From assembly GCA_947561585.1 (NCBI GenBank), contig CANNZV010002521.1:97496-161495 (forward strand): DNA of 64,000 nt, given 5' to 3'. Below, piece after piece: positions 23,097-34,855 of the stretch. The notes below the pieces were generated by a model, which was not told where the DNA came from, did no database searches, and worked only from the letters and a program-made list of their open reading frames with translations. Position 1 is the first letter of the stretch. Each line of letters opens with the position of its first letter. Source of the DNA: Caprella mutica (Eukaryota > Arthropoda > Malacostraca > Amphipoda > Caprellidae). A program made the translations under genes and the position numbers.

Positions 23097-24057
23097 AATA
23101 GCATCAAGGCAACGTGTTAGTAAATTCGACTCAAAAAAAGACTTTATGTAACTGATCTTCACTTGTAATTATCCTTTCTTATAGTCAAATATAGCTCAAT
23201 ATATTTTTTTATTTGTAGTAAATGCCACTGAATTAAAAGGAAATGTAATTTTGTAACAGCAATGGATAACATTTTTATCAATCATTTTTGTTTACTTGAA
23301 CACTTTTGTATTGTATTCGTTAAAGGATGAAGATTTTGTTGTTTTTTCTCATTTAGTTAAACGTTGTTGTGTCCGTGATGGAAAGAATTTTTTGCTGTGA
23401 ATTATTATTTTCTAAATATTTTATGAATAAATTTCTTTAAAACTATCTATCTTTAATTCAACCTATGTTTACAGAATCAAAACATGCCATTGATTATGTG
23501 AAAAGTCTGAGGTTTTTCAGTAGAATAAATTATTATTGGATCCTGATAAAATTAATACGTATATTGAATATGTTAATGGAACTTCTTTTTTGAAAAATGA
23601 TATTTCTATATATAATGAATAATATTTTGTTCTACAAATTAATTCCTTGGTAAGAAAAATGCTGATCAGACAAGCCTAATTCGTGTTTAATCTCACAGAT
23701 GAATCATTTTATACGTAAAATCAAATAATTTATTTTCAGAATCAAGTTGTGGGACCTCTTATCCAATTCTAAGCGATCTGGAAATTTACACACGATCTCT
23801 GAATTAACATATGAAACGAATTAAATATCCCCGTTCATAAGTCATTTTGAAAATTTTGAGAAAATTTTAAATATATGAGAAATAAATGATAAATTTATTA
23901 ATTCCATATTTCTGTTGCTTTGGGGGACCTATTAAATTTCTTTAATTGGTCTAATATTGTAAACACGTTATTTTTATACCAATACACAACTTTTCTGAGT
24001 ACCCCGTAGTTGAAATTCGAAAAAGTTGGTCAAACCCCCCTAAAACGGCCCACCCTA
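23097..24057. other. Non-coding right arm of hAT-like element
   Basis: AT-rich sequence from the end of the transposase remnant to the right terminal repeat. No coding frame is recognisable. It ends CCCCCCTAAAACGGCCCACCCTA, split here as the subterminal C-rich run and the 12-bp terminal repeat. Confidence 0.7.
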
Positions 24058-24291
24058 TTGTACACTGGTGATGTGACTGTACACTGGTGATGTGACTGTA
24101 CACTGGTGATGTGACTGTACACTGGTACAGTGACTGTACACTGGTGCAGTGACTGTACACTGGTGCAGTGACTGTACACTGGTGCAGTGACTGTACACTG
24201 GTACAGTGACTGTACACTGGTGATGTGACTGTACACTGGTACAGTGACTGTACACTGGTGCAGTGACTGTACACTGGTGCAGTGACTGTAT
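24058..24291 (-). repeat. 19-bp satellite, right arm, outer piece (inverted)
   Basis: About 12 inverted units continuing the array interrupted at 20667. It begins with the right copy of the hAT target duplication (24058-24065) and runs to the outer inverted repeat. With the inner piece the right arm totals about 20 units, against about 794 on the left. Confidence 0.95.
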
Positions 24292-24729
24292 TGAGTGTAC
24301 TCTGTGTGTAGCCTAACCCTACCTCCTTTGTATTGGTAGACTACTTAACATGTTGTCTACGTATTGGTACACATTAGTACCACTATATGTATTACTAAAA
24401 AACAAGATGGTACAAATGTATTCCGCTGTCAATATTTCAAACGCGAATTAAATAATGACAATGTGTACCACAATTAGGTATACACGTGTTTGTATCATAC
24501 AGACAATATCAATAGGTACACACAGAGACACACGTTACTTGCTCTCTATGGGCAAGTTCCGAGTTACCGAACAGTTACACATTTCCGGTCATGTAAGAAA
24601 ACGGTGCGTAATTTTAACTGTTATTCTAATTGGTATCCATGATACCTGCAAATATCATGGATACCATTTGAATAAAACTTGAATAATAACTAATAGTTAT
24701 GATAACGTATTCTCACCGTTTATTTTGCG
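24292..24729 (-). repeat. Right outer terminal inverted repeat
   Basis: Inverted partner of 555-991. Differences seen include GGAAATG/GGATATG, ATAGAGAG/ATAGCGAG, an indel at AACGTGTGTCTC/AACGCGGTCTC, CTGTAT/CTATAT and AGACAAC/AGATAAC. Homology stops after TTTTGCG at 24729. Confidence 0.9.
24632..24665. repeat. Subterminal hairpin in right inverted repeat
   Basis: The 13-bp arms match those at 619-652 exactly, with the loop in inverted orientation. Preservation in both arms may only reflect the young age of the repeat pair. Confidence 0.85.
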
Positions 24730-25240
24730 GCTTTACCTCGATATTCACGAAACTGCCTCATTTTACGGTAACACATTTTCGTTATTCTTGAAAGCCGTCA
24801 CGTCAAAGTTTCTAATTTCAGTCTAAATTCTGATTCTCTTCTATTCTAAATTCCTCTAAAAGAAGTAGGTACTAGGTAGTATGTGAAGTAACTGCACCGG
24901 TGATTGTTGCCAACCTACAACTACTGTTCCTTCCGAACATTATTTGTTATTGTTACCATTAATATATATATATATGGAATAGTAATCCAAATCTTATAAC
25001 TTGTGTCGTGAGTTAACTTTCTGCACTTTATTTGGATTATTTCTGTTAAATATACTCATTTAGGTACACATATAACTTAACACACACAAACACACATGTG
25101 AACTCTTTGTGACTATTTTCATGAAATACATGGTGAACTATTTTAGCAAAGCACAAAATCATTATTAACGACATTCTGGTAATTTTATGAATCTCTTAAA
25201 TATAATACACTATACCTTTTCCAATTGAAGTTCCTCCAAA
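24730..25240. other. Spacer between inverted-repeat unit and 21-bp satellite
   Basis: Single-copy AT-rich DNA with an (AT)n run at about 24961-24974. No coding frame or RNA gene is recognisable. The 21-bp satellite begins abruptly at 25241 after CCTCCAAA. Confidence 0.6.
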
Positions 25241-28200
25241 TGAAATATCATTTCATCAAAGTGAAATATCATTTCATTAAAGTGAAATATCATTTCATTA
25301 AAGTGAAATATCATTTCATCAAAGTGAAATATCATTTCATCAAAGTGAAATATCATTTCATCAAAGTGAAATATCATTTCATTAAAGTGAAATATCATTT
25401 CATCAAAGTGAAATATCATTTCATTAAAGTGAAATATCATTTCATCAAAGTGAAATATCATTTCATTAAAGTGAAATATCATTTCATTAAAGTGAAATAT
25501 CATTTCATCAAAGTGAAATATCATTTCATCAAAGTGAAATATCATTTCATTAAAGTGAAATATCATTTCATTAAAGTGAAATATCATTTCATCAAAGTGA
25601 AATATCATTTCATCAAAGTGAAATATCATTTCATTAAAGTGAAATATCATTTCATCAAAGTGAAATATCATTTCATCAAAGTGAAATATCATTTCATCAA
25701 AGTGAAATATCATTTCATTAAAGTGAAATATCATTTCATTAAAGTGAAATATCATTTCATCAAAGTGAAATATCATTTCATCAAAGTGAAATATCATTTC
25801 ATTAAAGTGAAATATCATTTCATCAAAGTGAAATATCATTTCATTAAAGTGAAATATCATTTCATCAAAGTGAAATATCATTTCATTAAAGTGAAATATC
25901 ATTTCATTAAAGTGAAATATCATTTCATCAAAGTGAAATATCATTTCATCAAAGTGAAATATCATTTCATTAAAGTGAAATATCATTTCATTAAAGTGAA
26001 ATATCATTTCATCAAAGTGAAATATCATTTCATCAAAGTGAAATATCATTTCATTAAAGTGAAATATCATTTCATCAAAGTGAAATATCATTTCATCAAA
26101 GTGAAATATCATTTCATCAAAGTGAAATATCATTTCATTAAAGTGAAATATCATTTCATCAAAGTGAAATATCATTTCATCAAAGTGAAATATCATTTCA
26201 TTAAAGTGAAATATCATTTCATTAAAGTGAAATATCATTTCATCAAAGTGAAATATCATTTCATCAAAGTGAAATATCATTTCATTAAAGTGAAATATCA
26301 TTTCATCAAAGTGAAATATCATTTCATCAAAGTGAAATATCATTTCATCAAAGTGAAATATCATTTCATTAAAGTGAAATATCATTTCATTAAAGTGAAA
26401 TATCATTTCATCAAAGTGAAATATCATTTCATTAAAGTGAAATATCATTCCATCAAAGTGAAATATCATTTCATCAAAGTGAAATATCATTTCATTAAAG
26501 TGAAATATCAATTCATTAAAGTGAAATATCATTTCATTAAAGTGAAATATCATTTCATTAAAGTGAAATATCATTTCATTAAAGTGAAATATCATTTCAT
26601 CAAAGTGAAATATCATTTCATTAAAGTGAAATATCATTTCATCAAAGTGAAATATCATTTCATCAAAGTGAAATATCATTTCATTAAAGTGAAATATCAT
26701 TTCATTAAAGTGAAATATTATTTCATCAAAGTGAAATATCATTTCATCAAAGTGAAATATCATTTCATCAAAGTGAAATATCATTTCATTAAAGTGAAAT
26801 ATCATTTCATTAAAGTGAAATATCATTTCATCAAAGTGAAATATCATTTCATTAAAGTGAAATATCATTTCATTAAAGTGAAATATCATTTCATCAAAGT
26901 GAAATATCATTTCATCAAAGTGAAATATCATTTCATTAAAGTGAAATATCATTTCATCAAAGTGAAATATCATTTCATTAAAGTGAAATATCATTTCATC
27001 AAAGTGAAATATCATTTCATCAAAGTGAAATATCATTTCATTAAAGTGAAATATCATTTCATCAAAGTGAAATATCATTTCATCAAAGTGAAATATCATT
27101 TCATCAAAGTGAAATATCATTTCATTAAAGTGAAATATCATTTCATTAAAGTGAAATATCATTTCATCAAAGTGAAATATCATTTCATCAAAGTGAAATA
27201 TCATTTCATCAAAGTGAAATATCATTTCATTAAAGTGAAATATCATTTCATCAAAGTGAAATATCATTTCATTAAAGTGAAATATCATTTCATTAAAGTG
27301 AAATATCATTTCATTAAAGTGAAATATCATTTCATCAAAGTGAAATATCATTTCATCAAAGTGAAATATCATTTCATTAAAGTGAAATATCATTTCATCA
27401 AAGTGAAATATCAATTCATCAAAGTGAAATATCATTTCATCAAAGTGAAATATCATTTCATCAAAGTGAAATATCATTTCATTAAAGTGAAATATCATTT
27501 CATCAAAGTGAAATATCATTTCATCAAAGTGAAATATCATTTCATTAAAGTGAAATATCATTTCATTAAAGTGAAATATCATTTCATCAAAGTGAAATAT
27601 CATTTCATCAAAGTGAAATATCATTTCATTAAAGTGAAATATCATTTCATCAAAGTGAAATATCATTTCATCAAAGTGAAATATCATTTCATTAAAGTGA
27701 AATATCATTTCATCAAAGTGAAATATCATTTCATCAAAGTGAAATATCATTTCATCAAAGTGAAATATCATTTCATTAAAGTGAAATATCATTTCATCAA
27801 AGTGAAATATCATTTCATTAAAGTGAAATATCATTTCATTAAAGTGAAATATCATTTCATCAAAGTGAAATATCATTTCATTAAAGTGAAATATCATTTC
27901 ATTAAAGTGAAATATCATTTCATCAAAGTGAAATATCATTTCATCAAAGTGAAATATCATTTCATTAAAGTGAAATATCATTTCATCAAAGTGAAATATC
28001 ATTTCATCAAAGTGAAATATCATTTCATTAAAGTGAAATATCATTTCATCAAAGTGAAATATCATTTCATCAAAGTGAAATATCATTTCATCAAAGTGAA
28101 ATATCATTTCATTAAAGTGAAATATCATTTCATCAAAGTGAAATATCATTTCATCAAAGTGAAATATCATTTCATCAAAGTGAAATATCATTTCATTAAA

Positions 28201-28620
28201 GTGAAATATCATTTCATTAAAGTGAAATATCATTTCATCAAAGTGAAATATCATTTCATTAAAGTGAAATATCATTCCATCAAAGTGAAATATCATTTCA
28301 TCAAAGTGAAATATCATTTCATTAAAGTGAAATATCATTTCATTAAAGTGAAATATCATTTCATTAAAGTGAAATATCATTTCATTAAAGTGAAATATCA
28401 TTTCATTAAAGTGAAATATCATTTCATCAAAGTGAAATATCATTTCATCAAAGTGAAATATCATTTCATCAAAGTGAAATATCATTTCATTAAAGTGAAA
28501 TATCATTTCATTAAAGTGAAATATCATTTCATCAAAGTGAAATATCATTTCATCAAAGTGAAATATCATTTCATCAAAGTGAAATATCATTTCATTAAAG
28601 TGAAATATCATTTCATCAAA

Positions 28621-30110
28621 GTGAAATTCATTTCATCAAAGTGAAATATCATTTCATCAAAGTGAAATATCATTTCATTAAAGTGAAATATCATTTCATT
28701 AAAGTGAAATATCATTTCATCAAAGTGAAATATCATTTCATCAAAGTGAAATATCACTTCATTAAAGTGAAATATCATTTCATCAAAGTGAAATATCATT
28801 TCATCAAAGTGAAATATCATTTCATTAAAGTGAAATATCATTTCATCAAAGTGAAATATCATTTCATCAAAGTGAAATATCATTTCATTAAAGTGAAATA
28901 TCATTTCATTAAAGTGAAATATCATTTCATCAAAGTGAAATATCATTTCATCAAAGTGAAATATCATTTCATTAAAGTGAAATATCATTTCATCAAAGTG
29001 AAATATCATTTCATCAAAGTGAAATATCATTTCATTAAAGTGAAATATCATTTCATTAAAGTGAAATATCATTTCATCAAAGTGAAATATCATTTCATCA
29101 AAGTGAAATATCATTTCATTAAAGTGAAATATCATTTCATCAAAGTGAAATATCATTTCATCAAAGTGAAATATCATTTCATTAAAGTGAAATATCATTT
29201 CATCAAAGTGAAATATCATTTCATCAAAGTGAAATATCATTTCATCAAAGTGAAATATCATTTCATTAAAGTGAAATATCATTTCATCAAAGTGAAATAT
29301 CATTTCATTAAAGTGAAATATCATTTCATTAAAGTGAAATATCATTTCATCAAAGTGAAATATCATTTCATTAAAGTGAAATATCATTTCATTAAAGTGA
29401 AATATCATTTCATCAAAGTGAAATATCATTTCATCAAAGTGAAATATCATTTCATTAAAGTGAAATATCATTTCATCAAAGTGAAATATCATTTCATCAA
29501 AGTGAAATATCATTTCATTAAAGTGAAATATCATTTCATCAAAGTGAAATATCATTTCATCAAAGTGAAATATCATTTCATCAAAGTGAAATATCATTTC
29601 ATTAAAGTGAAATATCATTTCATCAAAGTGAAATATCATTTCATCAAAGTGAAATATCATTTCATCAAAGTGAAATATCATTTCATTAAAGTGAAATATC
29701 ATTTCATTAAAGTGAAATATCATTTCATCAAAGTGAAATATCATTTCATTAAAGTGAAATATCATTCCATCAAAGTGAAATATCATTTCATCAAAGTGAA
29801 ATATCATTTCATTAAAGTGAAATATCATTTCATTAAAGTGAAATATCATTTCATTAAAGTGAAATATCATTTCATTAAAGTGAAATATCATTTCATTAAA
29901 GTGAAATATCATTTCATCAAAGTGAAATATCATTTCATCAAAGTGAAATATCATTTCATCAAAGTGAAATATCATTTCATTAAAGTGAAATATCATTTCA
30001 TTAAAGTGAAATATCATTTCATCAAAGTGAAATATCATTTCATCAAAGTGAAATATCATTTCATCAAAGTGAAATATCATTTCATTAAAGTGAAATATCA
30101 TTTCATCAAA
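28621..30110 (+). repeat. 1490-bp higher-order copy within 21-bp array
   Basis: A 1-bp deletion variant (GAAATTCATTTC) marks positions 28621, 30111 and 34856. Between the first two marks the block is 71 units less one base. Marker variants ATTCCATC (28273 and 29763) and ATCACTTC (C at 28757 and 30247) recur at exactly 1490 bp, showing tandem duplication of the whole block. Confidence 0.85.
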
Positions 30111-33100
30111 GTGAAATTCATTTCATCAAAGTGAAATATCATTTCATCAAAGTGAAATATCATTTCATTAAAGTGAAATATCATTTCATTAAAGTGAAAT
30201 ATCATTTCATCAAAGTGAAATATCATTTCATCAAAGTGAAATATCACTTCATTAAAGTGAAATATCATTTCATCAAAGTGAAATATCATTTCATCAAAGT
30301 GAAATATCATTTCATTAAAGTGAAATATCATTTCATCAAAGTGAAATATCATTTCATCAAAGTGAAATATCATTTCATTAAAGTGAAATATCATTTCATT
30401 AAAGTGAAATATCATTTCATCAAAGTGAAATATCATTTCATTAAAGTGAAATATCATTTCATCAAAGTGAAATATCATTTCATCAAAGTGAAATATCATT
30501 TCATCAAAGTGAAATATCATTTCATTAAAGTGAAATATCATTTCATTAAAGTGAAATATCATTTCATCAAAGTGAAATATCATTCCATCAAAGTGAAATA
30601 TCATTTCATCAAAGTGAAATATCATTTCATTAAAGTGAAATATCATTTCATTAAAGTGAAATATCATTTCATTAAAGTGAAATATCATTTCATCAAAGTG
30701 AAATATCATTTCATTAAAGTGAAATATCATTTCATTAAAGTGAAATATCATTTCATCAAAGTGAAATATCATTTCATTAAAGTGAAATATCATTTCATTA
30801 AAGTGAAATATCATTTCATTAAAGTGAAATATCATTTCATTAAAGTGAAATAACATTTCATTAAAGTGAAATATCATTTCATTAAAGTGAAATATCATTT
30901 CATCAAAGTGAAATATCATTTCATTAAAGTGAAATATCATTTCATCAAAGTGAAATATCATTTCATCAAAGTGAAATATCATTTCATTAAAGTGAAATAT
31001 CATTTCATCAAAGTGAAATATCATTTCATTAAAGTGAAATATCATTTCATCAAAGTGAAATATCATTTCATTAAAGTGAAATATCATTTCATCAAAGTGA
31101 AATATCATTTCAATAAAGTGAAATATCATTTCATCAAAGTGAAATATCATTTCATCAAAGTGAAATATCATTTCATTAAAGTGAAATATCATTTCATCAA
31201 AGTGAAATATCATTTCATCAAAGTGAAATATCATTTCATCAAAGTGAAATATCATTTCATCAAAGTGAAATATCATTTCATCAAAGTGAAATATCATTTC
31301 ATCAAAGTGAAATATCATTTCATCAAAGTGAAATATCATTTCATCAAAGTGAAATATCATTTCATTAAAGTGAAATATCATTTCATCAAAGTGAAATATC
31401 ATTTCATCAAAGTGAAATATCATTTCATCAAAGTGAAATATCATTTCATTAAAGTGAAATATCATTTCATTAAAGTGAAATATCATTTCATCAAAGTGAA
31501 ATATCATTTCATTAAAGTGAAATATCATTTCATTAAAGTGAAATATCATTTCATCAAAGTGAAATATCATTTCATTAAAGTGAAATATCATTTCATTAAA
31601 GTGAAATATCATTTCATCAAAGTGAAATATCATTTCATTAAAGTGAAATATCATTTCATTAAAGTGAAATATCATTTCATTAAAGTGAAATATCATTTCA
31701 TTAAAGTGAAATATCATTTCATTAAAGTGAAATATCATTTCATTAAAGTGAAATATCATTTCATCAAAGTGAAATATCATTTCATTAAAGTGAAATATCA
31801 TTTCATCAAAGTGAAATATCATTTCATCAAAGTGAAATATCATTTCATTAAAGTGAAATATCATTTCATCAAAGTGAAATATCATTTCATTAAAGTGAAA
31901 TATCATTTCATCAAAGTGAAATATCATTTCATTAAAGTGAAATATCATTTCATCAAAGTGAAATATCATTTCATTAAAGTGAAATATCATTTCATCAAAG
32001 TGAAATATCATTTCATCAAAGTGAAATATCATTTCATTAAAGTGAAATATCATTTCATCAAAGTGAAATATCATTTCATCAAAGTGAAATATCATTTCAT
32101 CAAAGTGAAATATCATTTCATCAAAGTGAAATATCATTTCATTAAAGTGAAATATCATTTCATCAAAGTGAAATATCATTTCATCAAAGTGAAATATCAT
32201 TTCATCAAAGTGAAATATCATTTCATCAAAGTGAAATATCATTTCATCAAAGTGAAATATCATTTCATTAAAGTGAAATATCATTTCATCAAAGTGAAAT
32301 ATCATTTCATCAAAGTGAAATATCATTTCATTAAAGTGAAATATCATTTCATCAAAGTGAAATATCATTTCATTAAAGTGAAATATCATTTCATCAAAGT
32401 GAAATATCATTTCATCAAAGTGAAATATCATTTCATTAAAGTGAAATATCATTTCATCAAAGTGAAATATCATTTCATTAAAGTGAAATATCATTTCATC
32501 AAAGTGAAATATCATTTCATTAAAGTGAAATATCATTTCATTAAAGTGAAATATCATTTCATCAAAGTGAAATATCATTTCATTAAAGTGAAATATCATT
32601 TCATTAAAGTGAAATATCATTTCATTAAAGTGAAATATCATTTCATTAAAGTGAAATATCATTTCATTAAAGTGAAATATCATTTCATTAAAGTGAAATA
32701 TCATTTCATCAAAGTGAAATATCATTTCATTAAAGTGAAATATCATTTCATCAAAGTGAAATATCATTTCATCAAAGTGAAATATCATTTCATTAAAGTG
32801 AAATATCATTTCATCAAAGTGAAATATCATTTCATTAAAGTGAAATATCATTTCATCAAAGTGAAATATCATTTCATTAAAGTGAAATATCATTTCATCA
32901 AAGTGAAATATCATTTCATTAAAGTGAAATATCATTTCATCAAAGTGAAATATCATTTCATCAAAGTGAAATATCATTTCATTAAAGTGAAATATCATTT
33001 CATCAAAGTGAAATATCATTTCATCAAAGTGAAATATCATTTCATCAAAGTGAAATATCATTTCATCAAAGTGAAATATCATTTCATTAAAGTGAAATAT

Positions 33101-34855
33101 CATTTCATCAAAGTGAAATATCATTTCATCAAAGTGAAATATCATTTCATTAAAGTGAAATATCATTTCATTAAAGTGAAATATCATTTCATCAAAGTGA
33201 AATATCATTTCATTAAAGTGAAATATCATTTCATTAAAGTGAAATATCATTTCATTAAAGTGAAATATCATTTCATTAAAGTGAAATATCATTTCATTAA
33301 AGTGAAATATCATTTCATTAAAGTGAAATATCATTTCATCAAAGTGAAATATCATTTCATTAAAGTGAAATATCATTTCATCAAAGTGAAATATCATTTC
33401 ATCAAAGTGAAATATCATTTCATTAAAGTGAAATATCATTTCATCAAAGTGAAATATCATTTCATTAAAGTGAAATATCATTTCATCAAAGTGAAATATC
33501 ATTTCATTAAAGTGAAATATCATTTCATCAAAGTGAAATATCATTTCATTAAAGTGAAATATCATTTCATCAAAGTGAAATATCATTTCATCAAAGTGAA
33601 ATATCATTTCATTAAAGTGAAATATCATTTCATCAAAGTGAAATATCATTTCATCAAAGTGAAATATCATTTCATCAAAGTGAAATATCATTTCATCAAA
33701 GTGAAATATCATTTCATTAAAGTGAAATATCATTTCATCAAAGTGAAATATCATTTCATCAAAGTGAAATATCATTTCATCAAAGTGAAATATCATTTCA
33801 TCAAAGTGAAATATCATTTCATCAAAGTGAAATATCATTTCATTAAAGTGAAATATCATTTCATCAAAGTGAAATATCATTTCATCAAAGTGAAATATCA
33901 TTTCATTAAAGTGAAATATCATTTCATTAAAGTGAAATATCATTTCATCAAAGTGAAATATCATTTCATCAAAGTGAAATATCATTTCATTAAAGTGAAA
34001 TATCATTTCATCAAAGTGAAATATCATTTCATCAAAGTGAAATATCATTTCATTAAAGTGAAATATCATTTCATCAAAGTGAAATATCATTTCATCAAAG
34101 TGAAATATCATTTCATCAAAGTGAAATATCATTTCATTAAAGTGAAATATCATTTCATCAAAGTGAAATATCATTTCATTAAAGTGAAATATCATTTCAT
34201 TAAAGTGAAATATCATTTCATCAAAGTGAAATATCATTTCATTAAAGTGAAATATCATTTCATTAAAGTGAAATATCATTTCATCAAAGTGAAATATCAT
34301 TTCATCAAAGTGAAATATCATTTCATTAAAGTGAAATATCATTTCATTAAAGTGAAATATCATTTCATCAAAGTGAAATATCATTTCATCAAAGTGAAAT
34401 ATCATTTCATCAAAGTGAAATATCATTTCATTAAAGTGAAATATCATTTCATTAAAGTGAAATATCATTTCATCAAAGTGAAATATCATTTCATTAAAGT
34501 GAAATATCATTCCATCAAAGTGAAATATCATTTCATCAAAGTGAAATATCATTTCATTAAAGTGAAATATCATTTCATTAAAGTGAAATATCATTTCATT
34601 AAAGTGAAATATCATTTCATTAAAGTGAAATATCATTTCATTAAAGTGAAATATCATTTCATCAAAGTGAAATATCATTTCATCAAAGTGAAATATCATT
34701 TCATCAAAGTGAAATATCATTTCATTAAAGTGAAATATCATTTCATTAAAGTGAAATATCATTTCATCAAAGTGAAATATCATTTCATCAAAGTGAAATA
34801 TCATTTCATCAAAGTGAAATATCATTTCATTAAAGTGAAATATCATTTCATCAAA
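30111..34855 (+). repeat. 4745-bp expanded higher-order copy within 21-bp array
   Basis: It starts and ends with the same deletion mark and same variant order as the 1490-bp copy, including ATCACTTC at 30247 and again at 34992 (offset 4745). The interior is longer. Part of the extra length is an internal repeat with offset 630 bp (30 units): six consecutive T-type spacers at 32581 recur at 33211 with the same following order for roughly 500 bp. Confidence 0.75.

Larger units (their letters stand above)
20668..24057 (+). mobile_element. hAT-like DNA transposon nested in the 19-bp array
   Basis: The 3390-bp insertion has 12-bp terminal inverted repeats, TAGGGTGGGCCG at the left and CGGCCCACCCTA at the right, flanked by the 8-bp near-duplication. 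It lies wholly inside the right-arm satellite, so it inserted after that array existed. It carries a broken transposase gene at about 21188-23096 in plus orientation, and AT-rich non-coding arms on both sides. The superfamily call rests on the duplication length and on a C-x2-H plus RW arrangement in the protein; terminal repeats alone would not decide it. Confidence 0.85.
555..24729. mobile_element. Giant inverted-repeat element with minisatellite arms
   Basis: The sequence from 555 inward, starting CGCAAAATAAACGGTGAG, is found again reverse-complemented from 24729 inward. The match continues for about 437 bp with roughly nine differences and then enters the same 19-bp tandem repeat in both arms, in opposite orientations. 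This gives a 24.2 kb unit: outer inverted repeat, 19-bp array, interior of about 4.4 kb, 19-bp array, outer inverted repeat. Tandem repeats inside long inverted repeats are the hallmark of Foldback-type DNA elements. No obvious target-site duplication flanks the ends (TCTTCAT on the left, GCTTTAC on the right), and no transposase of a known TIR superfamily is encoded outside the nested hAT-like insertion. A palindromic rearrangement is therefore the main alternative. Confidence 0.7.
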
